Source: Hyphococcus aureus (GTDB lineage: Bacteria; Pseudomonadota; Alphaproteobacteria; Caulobacterales; Parvularculaceae). From it: a stretch of DNA of 64,000 nt. Shown here piece by piece: positions 26,117 through 35,856 of this stretch. Within the stretch, counting starts at the first letter, position 1. Each line of letters starts with the position of its first letter. The position numbers and the translations under genes were made by a program. Location of the stretch: assembly GCF_042643165.1 (NCBI RefSeq), contig NZ_JBHRSH010000001.1, positions 2,046,001 through 2,110,000 on the forward strand. The letters run 5' to 3'. The notes below the pieces were generated by a model, which was given only the letters and a program-made list of their open reading frames with translations, did not search any database and was not told the DNA's origin.

Positions 26117-27261
26117 GATGCGTCTCTTGCTTTCAGAAAGGCGTCGGCTTCTGCGACCGCCTCGAACAGATGATAAAGGATGCTGGCCGGAACGTCACGG
26201 GCGAGTCGCTCCCCGTCGCTGTCGAATTCGTCAATCCAAAGGCCTTTGGGCTCTATGGCGAGATATGTATTGAATAGATCGCCGATCAGTTTTTCAGCGT
26301 TCGCAGCGGCGTCAGTCGATCCTTTTCCCGCCAGAACGAGAGACGCGCGCAGATATTCCGTCTGAGGCCAGAGCCGTTTGGCGCCGTGAATCTTATTCAC
26401 GACCGGCGCCGCCAGATTATCGATCAACCCGTGAAAACCGGGATCGGCGCCGAACGCCAGCGCATGGTCATAAAGCCGCTTGCGCATATCGAGGGGCGTA
26501 CGCCTTCCGCATGCCTCATAAGCATTCAGGAGCCAGACCCATTCAAGCATGTGACCGGGCTCTATCGGATCGTCCTCGCGAGGCTTCCAGTTTTCAGCGA
26601 AATTCTCGCGAACGATGCTGTTGGCGGCGCCGTAAAAAGCCGAACAGAAAAGATCGTAGATCTGATCCGCGTATCCAAGATACCCCTCATCGCCGGTCGC
26701 GCGGTACAGCGCCATAAAGGCTTCGAAAAGATGCATATGCGGGTTCTGGCGTCTCGGCAGATCGCCGGCGTCGCTCTCCAGCCAGCCGCCATGGGGGGAC
26801 GCCAGTTCGCGGTCGAGAAAGGCGATGGTGTTGTCGGCGAGCGCTTTGGCCGGACCTTCGTCGCCAGCTTTAATCCGGGAAGCGCAGGCGAGCAGCAAGA
26901 AGGCCTGATCGTAAAGGTCCCGGCGGTCATCAAGCACGCTTCCATCATCGCCAAGATGGAAGACACAGCCTCGCGCTCCGTCGTCAGGGCAGGCATGCGT
27001 CAGCAGATAGTCAAAGCCGCGCGCCGCGATGGGATCAGCCCCATCAAGCCAGCCTAGAAGTCCGGCCTGGGTAAAGGTGTGAACCTGACGGAAGAGGGTT
27101 CTGACCCGGCGCGGGCGGCCTGTTGAAGGCGTCCCGTCGAAATGAATCGCTTCGTAAAATCCGCCACTTGGCGCATCGACGCCATGCTCGGCCCAGTACG
27201 GGAGACAGTCCGCAATGAACCATTGGCGAAAGCGCTCGAGGGAGGCGTGAAGTCCTGTCAT
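26113..27261 (-). CDS. AGE-family sugar epimerase/isomerase, probably mannose-6-phosphate isomerase
   Basis: A 382-aa (alpha/alpha)6-barrel protein of the N-acylglucosamine 2-epimerase family. Characteristic patches are GGFYEAIHFDG, NPHMHLFEAFMAL, EPGHMLEWVWLL, KRLWPQTEYLRA and ASILYHLFEA, which include the active-site His and Arg/Glu residues. Because the adjacent manC lacks an isomerase domain and overlaps this gene by 4 bp, a fructose-6-P / mannose-6-P isomerase role is likely (inference). An N-acylglucosamine epimerase or a mannose isomerase cannot be excluded. Confidence 0.82.
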   Translation of the reverse strand: MTGLHASLERFRQWFIADCLPYWAEHGVDAPSGGFYEAIHFDGTPSTGRPRRVRTLFRQVHTFTQAGLLGWLDGADPIAARGFDYLLTHACPDDGARGCVFHLGDDGSVLDDRRDLYDQAFLLLACASRIKAGDEGPAKALADNTIAFLDRELASPHGGWLESDAGDLPRRQNPHMHLFEAFMALYRATGDEGYLGYADQIYDLFCSAFYGAANSIVRENFAENWKPREDDPIEPGHMLEWVWLLNAYEACGRRTPLDMRKRLYDHALAFGADPGFHGLIDNLAAPVVNKIHGAKRLWPQTEYLRASLVLAGKGSTDAAANAEKLIGDLFNTYLAIEPKGLWIDEFDSDGERLARDVPASILYHLFEAVAEADAFLKARDAS

Positions 27262-27315
27262 GGCGCTGAGTCGGCCCTTCGCAACTGCAGCATTACTCTC
27301 GCTCAGAATTGCGAA

Positions 27316-29142
27316 TTACTCAACCGTTACCGACTTGGCGAGATTGCGCGGCTGGTCCACATCGGTGCCTTTGGTCGTCGCCGTGAAATAGGCGAGGAGT
27401 TGCACCGGAACCGCATAAATGATGGGCGACAGCATGGGGTGCGTCTTTGGCGTTTCGATCGTCGCCCAGGCCTTGGCGCCGGCTTTCGCGATCCCGTCCT
27501 TACAGGAAATTAAAAGCGCTTTGCCGTCGCGCGCCATGACTTCCTGCATATTTGAAATAGTTTTTTCAAAATGCGCATCCATCGGCGCGATCACTGCGAT
27601 TGGAAGGTTTTCGTCAATAAGGGCGATAGGGCCGTGCTTGAGTTCGCCGGACGCATAGCCCTCCGCATGAATGTAGGAAATTTCCTTCAGCTTCAGTGCG
27701 CCTTCGAGCGCCATGGGGTAGGAAACGCCGCGGCCAATATAAAAAACGCCGGTGGCTTTTGCGATGTCGCGGGCGATGGTTTCAATATGATCGCTTTGTT
27801 TCAACGCTTCGGTGACGAGACGCGGCAATTCAAGAAGACCGGACACGAGATCCTGTTCTTCTTGCACAGACAAGACGCCGCGCGCACGTCCCGCTGCGAT
27901 CGCGATGCAGGCGAGCGACACAAGCTGACAGGTGAAAGCCTTGGTGGAAGCGACGCCGATTTCCGGTCCCGCCGCCATAGGGAAGATGATGTCGGATTCC
28001 CGGGCGATGGAACTTTCAGGCACGTTGACGACAGTCGCGATTTGCTGGCCATTGGCGCGCGCCTCGCGAAGCGCAGCGAGCGTGTCGGCTGTCTCGCCGG
28101 ACTGGGAGATGAACAGTGCGCCGCCATTCGCGGTCCATGGCACGTCACGATAGCGCAATTCGGAAGCGACATCGATTTCGATTGGCAGGCGCGCCCATTT
28201 CTCGAACCAGTATTTGGAAACGAGACCGGCGTAATAGGCGGTGCCGCAGGCGGAAATCGTCAACCGGTCAAGCCTGGCGAAATCGAATGAGCCCTTGGGC
28301 AGGTGAACCGTTTTCGCAACCGGGTCCACATAGCGCGAGATGGTGTGGGCGATGACTTCAGGCTGCTCGTGGATTTCTTTCGCCATGAAGTGGCGGTGGC
28401 CGTCCTTGTCGACGAGGCCCTGGCTTGCAGCGGAGATTTTTTCGGGCCGCGTCACTTTCGCGCCGCTTTCATCCCACACGTCTATGGTGTCGCGGGTGAT
28501 CACCGCCCAGTCGCCTTCTTCAAGATAGGTGACGCGATTGGTGAAGGGGGCCAGCGCATAGGCGTCCGATCCCAGAAACATTTCGCCGTCGCCGCGGCCA
28601 ATGGCGAGGGGGCTGCCCTTGCGGCCGCAGATCATGAGATCGTCTTCGCCGGAAAAGATCGCCGCGAAGGCAAAGGCGCCACGCATCCGGCTGATGGCTT
28701 TTTTGAACGCCTCAGCCGGCGTCATGTTTTCCGTTTCGAGATAATAGGTGATCAGCTGCGGGCAGACTTCGGCGTCCGTTTCCGATTCGAAGACGACGCC
28801 CTTTTCCTCCAGCTCGCGGCGTAGCTCTGCGAAGTTTTCGATGATGCCGTTATGGACGACGGCGCAGCGCTCGGTCGCGTGGGGGTGGGCGTTGGTTTCG
28901 TTGGGAACGCCATGGGTGGCCCATCGCGTGTGGCCGATGCCGGCGCTGCCGGGCAGGGGATTGTCAGTGAGCACAGCGTCAAGATTGCCGAGCTTGCCCG
29001 GCGCCCGGCGGCGGTCGAGCCGGCCATTGTTAACCGTCGCGACGCCAGCCGAATCATAGCCCCGATATTCGAGCCGTTTCAGGCCCGCCATGATTCGGGG
29101 AGCGGCCTCGCCTGTGCCAAGAACGCCAATAATGCCACACAT
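27316..29142 (-). CDS. glmS: Glutamine--fructose-6-phosphate aminotransferase
   Basis: First committed enzyme of amino-sugar synthesis, producing glucosamine-6-phosphate for peptidoglycan and LPS. Cys2 (MCGIIGVLG) is the glutaminase nucleophile; GHTRWATHG and the two SIS domains (SACGTAYYAG, IGRGVSYPMALEGALKLKE) follow, and the C-terminus DVDQPRNLAKSVTVE is typical. At 608 aa it is full length. It precedes the AGE-family gene by 54 bp and probably heads the nucleotide-sugar operon. No glmS ribozyme is visible upstream. Confidence 0.96.
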   Translation of the reverse strand: MCGIIGVLGTGEAAPRIMAGLKRLEYRGYDSAGVATVNNGRLDRRRAPGKLGNLDAVLTDNPLPGSAGIGHTRWATHGVPNETNAHPHATERCAVVHNGIIENFAELRRELEEKGVVFESETDAEVCPQLITYYLETENMTPAEAFKKAISRMRGAFAFAAIFSGEDDLMICGRKGSPLAIGRGDGEMFLGSDAYALAPFTNRVTYLEEGDWAVITRDTIDVWDESGAKVTRPEKISAASQGLVDKDGHRHFMAKEIHEQPEVIAHTISRYVDPVAKTVHLPKGSFDFARLDRLTISACGTAYYAGLVSKYWFEKWARLPIEIDVASELRYRDVPWTANGGALFISQSGETADTLAALREARANGQQIATVVNVPESSIARESDIIFPMAAGPEIGVASTKAFTCQLVSLACIAIAAGRARGVLSVQEEQDLVSGLLELPRLVTEALKQSDHIETIARDIAKATGVFYIGRGVSYPMALEGALKLKEISYIHAEGYASGELKHGPIALIDENLPIAVIAPMDAHFEKTISNMQEVMARDGKALLISCKDGIAKAGAKAWATIETPKTHPMLSPIIYAVPVQLLAYFTATTKGTDVDQPRNLAKSVTVE

Positions 29143-29405
29143 TTCGCTTCGACCTCATGAGTTTCGCCGCCCAAACGGCTTTGCATCCGTCTATTTCAGG
29201 GCTTCTCGGCTGAAATATAGCAAAAATCTGGCCGCTAAAGGGTTACCGCAGGCGCGCGATCCGCTTTCTGTTAATTAAGGCGCTGATCGGCAGTTGTACA
29301 CGGGGGCGCCGTTTACTTTATATACGGCTTTGCTATCCCCAAGCGGTTCTCAAGGCCGGTCATCCGACCGGTTCATCAGCCAGAAAACGCCGCCGGAGAC
29401 GATTG

Positions 29406-29942
29406 ATGACAAGACTTCGCCTGCCTTTCTTTTTTGCCTTGCTTGCTGCGGTCGCCGCGCAGGCCGCGCCTGCGCTCGCCGATGACGAAGGCGAAGCTCG
29501 CGGTGAGCCTGTCACTTTCGGTTACATTGAGAATGTAGCGCTTGGCAATCTGGCGCTTTCCATGAAGGGCAAGCTCGACACCGGCGCGGACACCAGTTCG
29601 GTCCACGCCTATAACGTCAAGGTATATAAACGCGGCGAACGCGATAACTGGGTTCGCTTCCGGCTGATTGGCAAAGACGGACGGGCCGTCCGCTACGACC
29701 AGAACGTGATCCGGTTCGCGGCGATCAAAACCAAGACCGGCGGAGTTATCCGCCGTCCGGTTATTCACTTGCCGCTTTGTGTCGGGGGAACCTGGGGTCG
29801 CGCCGAAATCAATCTGGCGGACCGAGGCGACTTTGAATATGAGATTCTGATCGGCCGCGAGTTTCTCGCCAATCGGGTTCTGGTGGATGCGAGCCGCACT
29901 TTTATGGCCGAACAAGAATGCGAACCAGTGAATGAAGATTAA
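29406..29942 (+). CDS. Secreted retropepsin-like (RimK-associated 'zinc protease' family) protein
   Basis: A 178-aa protein with a signal peptide (LRLPFFFALLAAVAAQ, cleavage near ALA-DD). The mature domain shows MKGKLDTGADTSSVHA, a DTGA aspartyl-protease active site, and EILIGREFL in the later half. The family (often annotated 'ATP-dependent zinc protease') has a retropepsin-like fold and accompanies ATP-grasp ligases. ATG at 29406 is chosen over a TTG one codon upstream. It overlaps the next gene by 11 bp. It likely trims a peptide or glutamate tag in the periplasm (inference). Confidence 0.85.
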   Translation: MTRLRLPFFFALLAAVAAQAAPALADDEGEARGEPVTFGYIENVALGNLALSMKGKLDTGADTSSVHAYNVKVYKRGERDNWVRFRLIGKDGRAVRYDQNVIRFAAIKTKTGGVIRRPVIHLPLCVGGTWGRAEINLADRGDFEYEILIGREFLANRVLVDASRTFMAEQECEPVNED

Positions 29943-31476
29943 GCTTCGCCATGCGGTGATTTTAGGGCTCGCCCTGATCGCCGCCGGTCTTTCCATATTC
30001 GTCATCAAGGCGACCGTCCTTCATTATCCGCTGACGCCGGGGGTGCGCGCGACGCTGTGGGATTTTGAACTGTTTCTGGAATTTGACGGCCGCAATGAGC
30101 CCGCGCGCATCGAAGCCTTTGTGCCGGCGACGGATGTGGAGCGCGCTTTCCCGAAGGAGGAGTTCTATAACGGCTCCTTCGGTCTGTCGCTCGTGGCCGA
30201 GCCGCAAACGCGCAACCGCAAGGCGGTCTGGACCTATCGCTATCCGGCGAACCGCAAGGTTCTGCGCTACGCGGCGCAAACGCTCGGCGAAACCAAATCG
30301 ACGCCGCTGCCCTTGTCGTTCCGGGAATCGGGACCGGGGGCTGTGCCGTTTGAAGCCGATCCGGTAAAGCGCCAGGCCTTTATCGTCTGGTCCGGCAATC
30401 TGAGGCAGCGCTCCGCCGATGATCGCTCCTTCGCTGATCTCGCGATCGCCGAAACCTTTGGCGAGCGCACAGGCAGCGAGCAGTATGCGGATGAAATCTC
30501 GGCGCTTCTCGATGAGAGCACGGGCGATGCCGGCCGGCTGGAACTGGTGCGGCAGCTTTTGCGCTCGCAGGGCGTTCCCGCCCGTATCGCCGGCGGGGTG
30601 TATCTTGCCGAGGCGCGGCGGCGCGTCGAAACCCATCGCTGGCTTGAATATCATGTGGATGGAGAGGATTTCCGCTATTTCCCCGATGGCGAACCGGCGC
30701 GCTTCTTCACCATCTGGTATGGAACGGCGCCGATGATTCAGGCCGACGGAGTTGATAATCTGGATGCGCAGATCGCCCTGCGCTCCCTTGAAACTTCCGC
30801 GACGGCCATCGCCGAAAATGCGCCCGGCCCTCTGGGCTCCATGGCGCGGACCTTTGGCTTTTCCGGCCTGCCATTGACGACGCAGCTTGTCTATCAGGTG
30901 CTGATCACCATTCCGGTCGGCATTACCATGCTGGTTTTCATGCGCCAGTTCATCGGCTTCAAAACGCTTGGCACCTTCATGCCCGTGCTGATCGGCATCG
31001 CCTTTCGCGAGACGGCCTTGCTGAATGGGGTCCTATTATTCTCGCTGTTGATTGCGTTCGGTCTTGCACTGAGATTTTATCTGGAACGATTGCAATTGCT
31101 GCTGGTCCCGCGACTGGCGGTGGTGCTGATCTTCATCGTGATGATGATGGCCGGTTTCGCTATTTTGATGGCGGAAACCAATCAGGCGATGGGGCTTTCA
31201 ATATCGCTGTTCCCCATGGTGATCTTGACCATGACGATTGAGCGGATGTCGATCGTCTGGGAGGAAAATTCCGCCAGTGAAGCGATCAAGCAGGGCATTG
31301 GTTCACTCGCGGTGGCGGCGATCACCTATCTCGCCATGACCAATAGCCAGGTTGAATATCTAATGTACCGTTTCCCCGAGTTGCTGCTCGTGCTCATGGG
31401 CCTGTGTGTGTTGATGGGCCGCTATACGGGGCTCCGTTTGTCGGAACTCTGGCGGTTCAAGGCGCTGGCGGGGTAG
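29932..31476 (+). CDS. Inactive transglutaminase-like domain fused to a 7TM region
   Basis: 514 aa: an N-terminal TM anchor (about 8-26), a periplasmic transglutaminase-like domain in which LRSQGVPARIAGGVYL is recognisable but the catalytic Cys is absent, and seven TM helices (about 300-510) starting at LVYQVLITIPVGITMLVF. This domain fusion is known from amidoligase operons with a retropepsin-like protease and an ATP-grasp ligase, exactly the neighbours here. It is probably a membrane scaffold or transporter for a peptide product; the function is not established. Confidence 0.87.
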   Translation: MKIKLRHAVILGLALIAAGLSIFVIKATVLHYPLTPGVRATLWDFELFLEFDGRNEPARIEAFVPATDVERAFPKEEFYNGSFGLSLVAEPQTRNRKAVWTYRYPANRKVLRYAAQTLGETKSTPLPLSFRESGPGAVPFEADPVKRQAFIVWSGNLRQRSADDRSFADLAIAETFGERTGSEQYADEISALLDESTGDAGRLELVRQLLRSQGVPARIAGGVYLAEARRRVETHRWLEYHVDGEDFRYFPDGEPARFFTIWYGTAPMIQADGVDNLDAQIALRSLETSATAIAENAPGPLGSMARTFGFSGLPLTTQLVYQVLITIPVGITMLVFMRQFIGFKTLGTFMPVLIGIAFRETALLNGVLLFSLLIAFGLALRFYLERLQLLLVPRLAVVLIFIVMMMAGFAILMAETNQAMGLSISLFPMVILTMTIERMSIVWEENSASEAIKQGIGSLAVAAITYLAMTNSQVEYLMYRFPELLLVLMGLCVLMGRYTGLRLSELWRFKALAG

Positions 31477-31479
31477 ACC

Positions 31480-32475
31480 GTGTACAACACCATCAAGGCA
31501 TTGCGGGCCAACGGCGTCATCGGCATCAACGAACGCAACGTCAAATATGTGAACGCCCTCAACCCGCGCAAGTTTCTCGTGCGCGTTGATGACAAGTTCC
31601 TGACGAAACAGATCGTCGCGCCCGCCGGCATTGCGACGCCGGAGCTTTACGGCGTCATCAAGGACGCGCGCGATATGAAGCGCCTGCCGGAATTCATCAA
31701 CCATCCCGATGGTTTCGTCATCAAGCCGGCGCAGGGCTCGCAAGGCAAAGGCATTATCGTGGTTGAGGGGCCGCTGAAAGGCGGCTGGCGTTTGTCCTCG
31801 GGGCGGCGCATCGATCTCGACACTATGAAGTTCCAGATCAACAACATGCTGTCTGGCATGTATTCCCTTGGCGGCCAGCCGGACAAGGCGCTGATTGAAT
31901 ATCGCGTGAAGTTCGATGATGTCTTCGGCAAGATTTCCTATCGCGGCGTGCCGGATATTCGCGTCATTGTGGTGAAGGGCATCCCGGTGTTCGGCATGTT
32001 GCGCCTGCCGACGGCGGAATCAGATGGCAAGGCGAACCTGCACAAGGGCGGCGTTGGCTGCGGCGTCGATCTCGCGACAGGCAAGACCATGCGCGCCATG
32101 CAGCACGATCAGTTTATCGACATTCACCCGGATACCGCGCATCCGCTCGAAGATGTCCAGACGCCCTATTGGGATGATATTCTGCTCATGGCCGCAAAAT
32201 GTTACGAGGTGACGGAGCTTGGTTATATTGGCGTCGATGTCGTCTTGGACCGCGACAAGGGGCCGATGCTGCTTGAACTCAATGCGCGCCCCGGCATTTC
32301 TATCCAGATCGCCAATCGCAGGGGGCTTGGCTTCGTGCTCGACAAGGCTATGAAGCTTGGCGATGAAAAACGCACGCCTGAAGAACGCGTGGCGCTGGCG
32401 AAAACATTATCCGATACGGCGCCAGTGAAACCGGCGATGATTGAGCCTGAGGCGCCGCAAGAGCAGTCTTCTTAA
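31480..32475 (+). CDS. Alpha-L-glutamate ligase-like ATP-grasp protein (RimK-related)
   Basis: A 331-aa ATP-grasp ligase. The central nucleotide-binding elements are FVIKPAQGSQGKGIIVV and the late metal site MLLELNARPGISIQIANR. Relatives add glutamate or another amino acid to a peptide or protein carboxylate; the substrate here is unknown. GTG start at 31480, three bases after the stop of the 7TM gene, so one operon. Its stop overlaps the stop of the convergent GMC oxidoreductase. Confidence 0.87.
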   Translation: MYNTIKALRANGVIGINERNVKYVNALNPRKFLVRVDDKFLTKQIVAPAGIATPELYGVIKDARDMKRLPEFINHPDGFVIKPAQGSQGKGIIVVEGPLKGGWRLSSGRRIDLDTMKFQINNMLSGMYSLGGQPDKALIEYRVKFDDVFGKISYRGVPDIRVIVVKGIPVFGMLRLPTAESDGKANLHKGGVGCGVDLATGKTMRAMQHDQFIDIHPDTAHPLEDVQTPYWDDILLMAAKCYEVTELGYIGVDVVLDRDKGPMLLELNARPGISIQIANRRGLGFVLDKAMKLGDEKRTPEERVALAKTLSDTAPVKPAMIEPEAPQEQSS

Positions 32476-34088
32476 TTTTGCTTGATCATATCCGCCGCTT
32501 TTTCGGCGATCATGATCGTCGGGGCATTGGTGTTGCCTGAAATAAGATACGGCATGATTGACGCGTCGATAACGCGCAACCCTTCAACGCCATTGACCCG
32601 GCATTGCGGATCGACGACGGCGTCTGTGTCCGACCCCATGCGGCATGTCCCGACCGGGTGATAGATCGTGTCGGAGCGATTGCGGATATCCGCTTCAAGT
32701 GCGGCGTCATCCGCCGGTTCATCAAGATAAAGCCGTTTGCCGCGTATGGCTTTCATCGCCGGCGCGTCAAAGATCCGCTCAACAATGCGGGCGCCTTTTT
32801 TCAGGCGTTTCAAATCGTCTTCATCTGACAGGAAATTCGGATCGATGGCTGGCGCCGCCATTGGGTCGGCGGAGGCGAGACGCACTGTGCCGCGGGATTT
32901 CGGACGCAAGACGCAGACATGACAGGAGATCCCGCCGCCCAGATGTTTCTTGCGGCCGTGATCGTCCACTATGGCGGGCAGGAAATGCAGTTGAATGTCG
33001 GTTTCGGGTTCCGATGGGTCTGTTTTCAAAAAGCCGCCGCACTCGGCGATGTTCGTAGTGAACAGGCCTTCGTGGCGTTTTCGATAGGCGTTGAGAGCGG
33101 GCAGGGCGCGCATCGCCATTCCCATATGCATGCCGATAGAGTCAGGCGACTTCGCCTTGTAAAGCGCCGCCCAGTCGAGATGGTCCTGCAGGTTTTCGCC
33201 GACCTGCGCGCGGTCGGCGATGACCTCTATCCCATGCGCGCGCAGATGCGCCGCCGGTCCGACGCCCGATAGCTGCAAAATCTGCGGCGATTGAAATGCG
33301 CCAGCGGAAAGGAGCACTTCTCGTTTCGCGGTGACAGATTTCGGGGCGCCCATGTGGACGAATTGCACGCCATTAGCGCGTTTTTCGTCAAACAAAACAC
33401 GCTCCGTATGAGCGTCGGTGATGACAGTGACGTTGGGGCGCTCCATGGCCGGATGGAGATAGGCGCGCGCAGCCGAGCAACGCTGTCCGTCGCGCTGGGT
33501 CACCTGATAATAGCCCATGCCGTCCTGGGTATCGCCATTAAAATCACGATTTGACGGCAGTTGAATTTCTCCCGCCGCTTCGAGGAACACATCCGAAAGC
33601 GGATTTTTGTAGCGCAGATCGGAAACGGTCAGCGGCCCGCCAATGGCGTGATGGGCGTCGGAGCCGCGGCCATTGTCTTCGGCTTTCAGGAAATAGGGAA
33701 AAACGTCGTCCCAACTCCAGCCCGTCGCGCCATGCGCCGCCCAGCGGTCATAATCGGCGCGGCTGCCGCGAATATAGATCATGGCGTTGATGGAGCTTGA
33801 TCCGCCAAGCGTTCGCCCGCGCGGCTGGTGGCCGTTGCGATTGTTGAGATGTTTTTGCGGAACGGTCTCGAAGCGCCAGTTGAGCGGCGCCTTGTCGCCG
33901 AAAAACGCAAATCCGATTGGGGCGTGGATTAAAGGATTTGTGTCCGGACCGCCTGCTTCGAGGACGCAGACACTGACCGAAGCATCCTCCGACAGGCGCG
34001 CCGCGAGCGTACATCCCGCTGACCCTGCGCCGACAATCACATAATCAAATTCGCCCGCGCTTTCGCGCTTGTTTTTATGGTCCGCCAT
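32472..34088 (-). CDS. GMC-family FAD alcohol/choline dehydrogenase
   Basis: 538 aa. FAD-binding GxGxxG in VIVGAGSAGCTLAARL, GMC signature 1 in RGRTLGGSSSINAMIYIRG, signature 2 around GAFQSPQILQLSGVG, and the C-terminal catalytic His region YHPVGTCRMGSD with IDASIMPYLISGN. Similar to AlkJ/BetA-type enzymes that oxidise aliphatic or aromatic alcohols to aldehydes at the membrane. The aldehyde dehydrogenase lies 7 bp upstream, so the pair likely forms an alcohol-to-acid route. The substrate is not set by sequence. Confidence 0.9.
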   Translation of the reverse strand: MADHKNKRESAGEFDYVIVGAGSAGCTLAARLSEDASVSVCVLEAGGPDTNPLIHAPIGFAFFGDKAPLNWRFETVPQKHLNNRNGHQPRGRTLGGSSSINAMIYIRGSRADYDRWAAHGATGWSWDDVFPYFLKAEDNGRGSDAHHAIGGPLTVSDLRYKNPLSDVFLEAAGEIQLPSNRDFNGDTQDGMGYYQVTQRDGQRCSAARAYLHPAMERPNVTVITDAHTERVLFDEKRANGVQFVHMGAPKSVTAKREVLLSAGAFQSPQILQLSGVGPAAHLRAHGIEVIADRAQVGENLQDHLDWAALYKAKSPDSIGMHMGMAMRALPALNAYRKRHEGLFTTNIAECGGFLKTDPSEPETDIQLHFLPAIVDDHGRKKHLGGGISCHVCVLRPKSRGTVRLASADPMAAPAIDPNFLSDEDDLKRLKKGARIVERIFDAPAMKAIRGKRLYLDEPADDAALEADIRNRSDTIYHPVGTCRMGSDTDAVVDPQCRVNGVEGLRVIDASIMPYLISGNTNAPTIMIAEKAADMIKQN

Positions 34089-34095
34089 AGTGTCC

Positions 34096-35541
34096 CTAAA
34101 TAAACTTGCGGAGAATGGAGAGGATCTTTGTTGTCTTCTCCGTATAGGGCGGATGGAGCAGGGCGCCGGATGAAAACCGGCTCTGGTAGAAGACCGGCTT
34201 CAGATGCGAAAAGGTGTTGAACCCCGCCTCGCCATGATAGGCGCCGATGCCGCTTTTGCCGACGCCGCCAAAGGGCAGATTTTCCTGCGCCACATGCCAG
34301 AGCGTGTCATTCACGGTGACGCCGCCGGACACGGTTTTTTGTAGAACCTTGTCGCGCGCCGTATTGTCCTCGCCATACCAGTAAAGGGCGAGGGGCCGAT
34401 CATGCTGGTTGATGTGGTCGATGGCGTTTTCCGTCGACGCCGTGGGCAGGATCGGCAAGACGGGGCCGAAAATTTCTTCCTTCAGCACGCCGGCGTCATT
34501 CGGGGGATCGACAATCAGCGTCAACGGGATTTTGCGTTGTGGATAAAGCGCGTTTGAAGAGCCAACCTCGATAATTCTGGCGCCGCGATCACGGGCGTCA
34601 TCTATCATCGATTTCAGCCGCTCGAAATGCCGGTCGGAAATGATTGAGGTGTAGTCATGGCTGGTGTCGATTGAGGGAAACATTTTACGCGCAGCATTGA
34701 CGATCGCGTCCGCCGTGGCGTCGAGTTTGTCCCGCGGCGCCAGCACATAATCAGGCGCGACGCAGGTTTGTCCGGCGTTGAGCATCTTGCCGTAAGCGAT
34801 GGAGCGCGCCGCCGCGTCCAGGTCTGCGCTCTCGTCAATGATCGCCGGCGACTTGCCGCCAAGTTCAAGCGTGACCGGCGTCAGGTTTTTCGCAGCGGCT
34901 TGCGCTACGCGCATGCCGATAGCCGTGGAGCCGGTGAAGAGAAGGTGATCAAAGGGCGTTTCGGCGAAGGCCTGGCCGGTTTCAACGCCGCCTGTCACGA
35001 CGGCGCAGATACGTTCGTCGAATTCGTCGGCGATCGCCTTGCGCAATGTTTCGGCGAGGCGCGGCGTCAATTCGCTCGGCTTGATGATAACGCGGTTCCC
35101 GGCGGCGAGCGCCGCAGCTGCCGGCGCCAGCGCAAGTTGCAGCGGATAGTTCCACGGTGAAATAATACCGACGACGCCCAAAGGCTGCGGCTCAATCCTG
35201 CTGCGGCCGGGAAGCATGTGAAGCGGTGTCGGCACGCCGTGCGGACGCATCCATTTTCTCAGGCTTCTTTTGGCGTGACGGGCGCCGGAAATGGTGACCA
35301 CGATTTCCGCGATCAGGGTCTCCTGGCGGGCGCGATTGCCGAAGTCGTCGCTTATCGCCTTGATGAAGGCTTCCTCATTCGCCTCGGTCAGGCGAATGAG
35401 GCGATCGAGGCTGGCGATGCGCTGGTCATAGGAGGGGAAAGGCGCGACGGCCCAGGCGCTTTTTTGCAACGCAAAAAGACGGTTCAACTCTTCGATGTTC
35501 TCGCTGAGATCGGGGGCGGTGTGTGCGGTGTCGGCGGGCAT
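34096..35541 (-). CDS. Aldehyde dehydrogenase (coniferyl-aldehyde dehydrogenase type)
   Basis: A 481-aa NAD(P)-dependent aldehyde dehydrogenase: IISPWNYPLQLALAP, the catalytic Glu in LELGGKSPAI, nucleophile Cys in NAGQTCVAPDY and EEIFGPVLPI. Length and C-terminus (hydrophobic ILRKF) fit the coniferyl-aldehyde / fatty-aldehyde branch. The start at 35541 (MPADTAH) is preferred because GAGGATT precedes it; an upstream Met at 35586 lacks a site. Operon partner of the GMC oxidoreductase downstream. Confidence 0.9.
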   Translation of the reverse strand: MPADTAHTAPDLSENIEELNRLFALQKSAWAVAPFPSYDQRIASLDRLIRLTEANEEAFIKAISDDFGNRARQETLIAEIVVTISGARHAKRSLRKWMRPHGVPTPLHMLPGRSRIEPQPLGVVGIISPWNYPLQLALAPAAAALAAGNRVIIKPSELTPRLAETLRKAIADEFDERICAVVTGGVETGQAFAETPFDHLLFTGSTAIGMRVAQAAAKNLTPVTLELGGKSPAIIDESADLDAAARSIAYGKMLNAGQTCVAPDYVLAPRDKLDATADAIVNAARKMFPSIDTSHDYTSIISDRHFERLKSMIDDARDRGARIIEVGSSNALYPQRKIPLTLIVDPPNDAGVLKEEIFGPVLPILPTASTENAIDHINQHDRPLALYWYGEDNTARDKVLQKTVSGGVTVNDTLWHVAQENLPFGGVGKSGIGAYHGEAGFNTFSHLKPVFYQSRFSSGALLHPPYTEKTTKILSILRKFI

Positions 35542-35856
35542 GGGAATCCTCGAAAATTTCGGGGAGTCTAGTGCGCCGGGAACCAATGTCCAGAAGCTGT
35601 GGCGCCTTCATTGAGGGCGCCCATAATGCTCACACTGCGCCTGAAGCGGAAAAAGAGCACACAGCGCGCCATACCTTCACGTCGGCGTTCAGAGGCCAGC
35701 TGAAACTGACATGCGTGAGGCTAATTTCTGTACGGATAAAGAGAACAGGAAGTGTTGAGACCTATTACCAGCCGTGATCGGTAAGACTGATCATCAAGAA
35801 AAGAACACGGCGGCGGGCATGGTTTATCGCCCGCCGCTCGCGCTACATTTTCCGGA

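Noticed and set aside
27262..29405. Possible glmS ribozyme or leader around glmS
   Set aside because: No such element is expected outside Firmicutes-like genomes and no conserved ribozyme core was seen upstream of the start at 29142.
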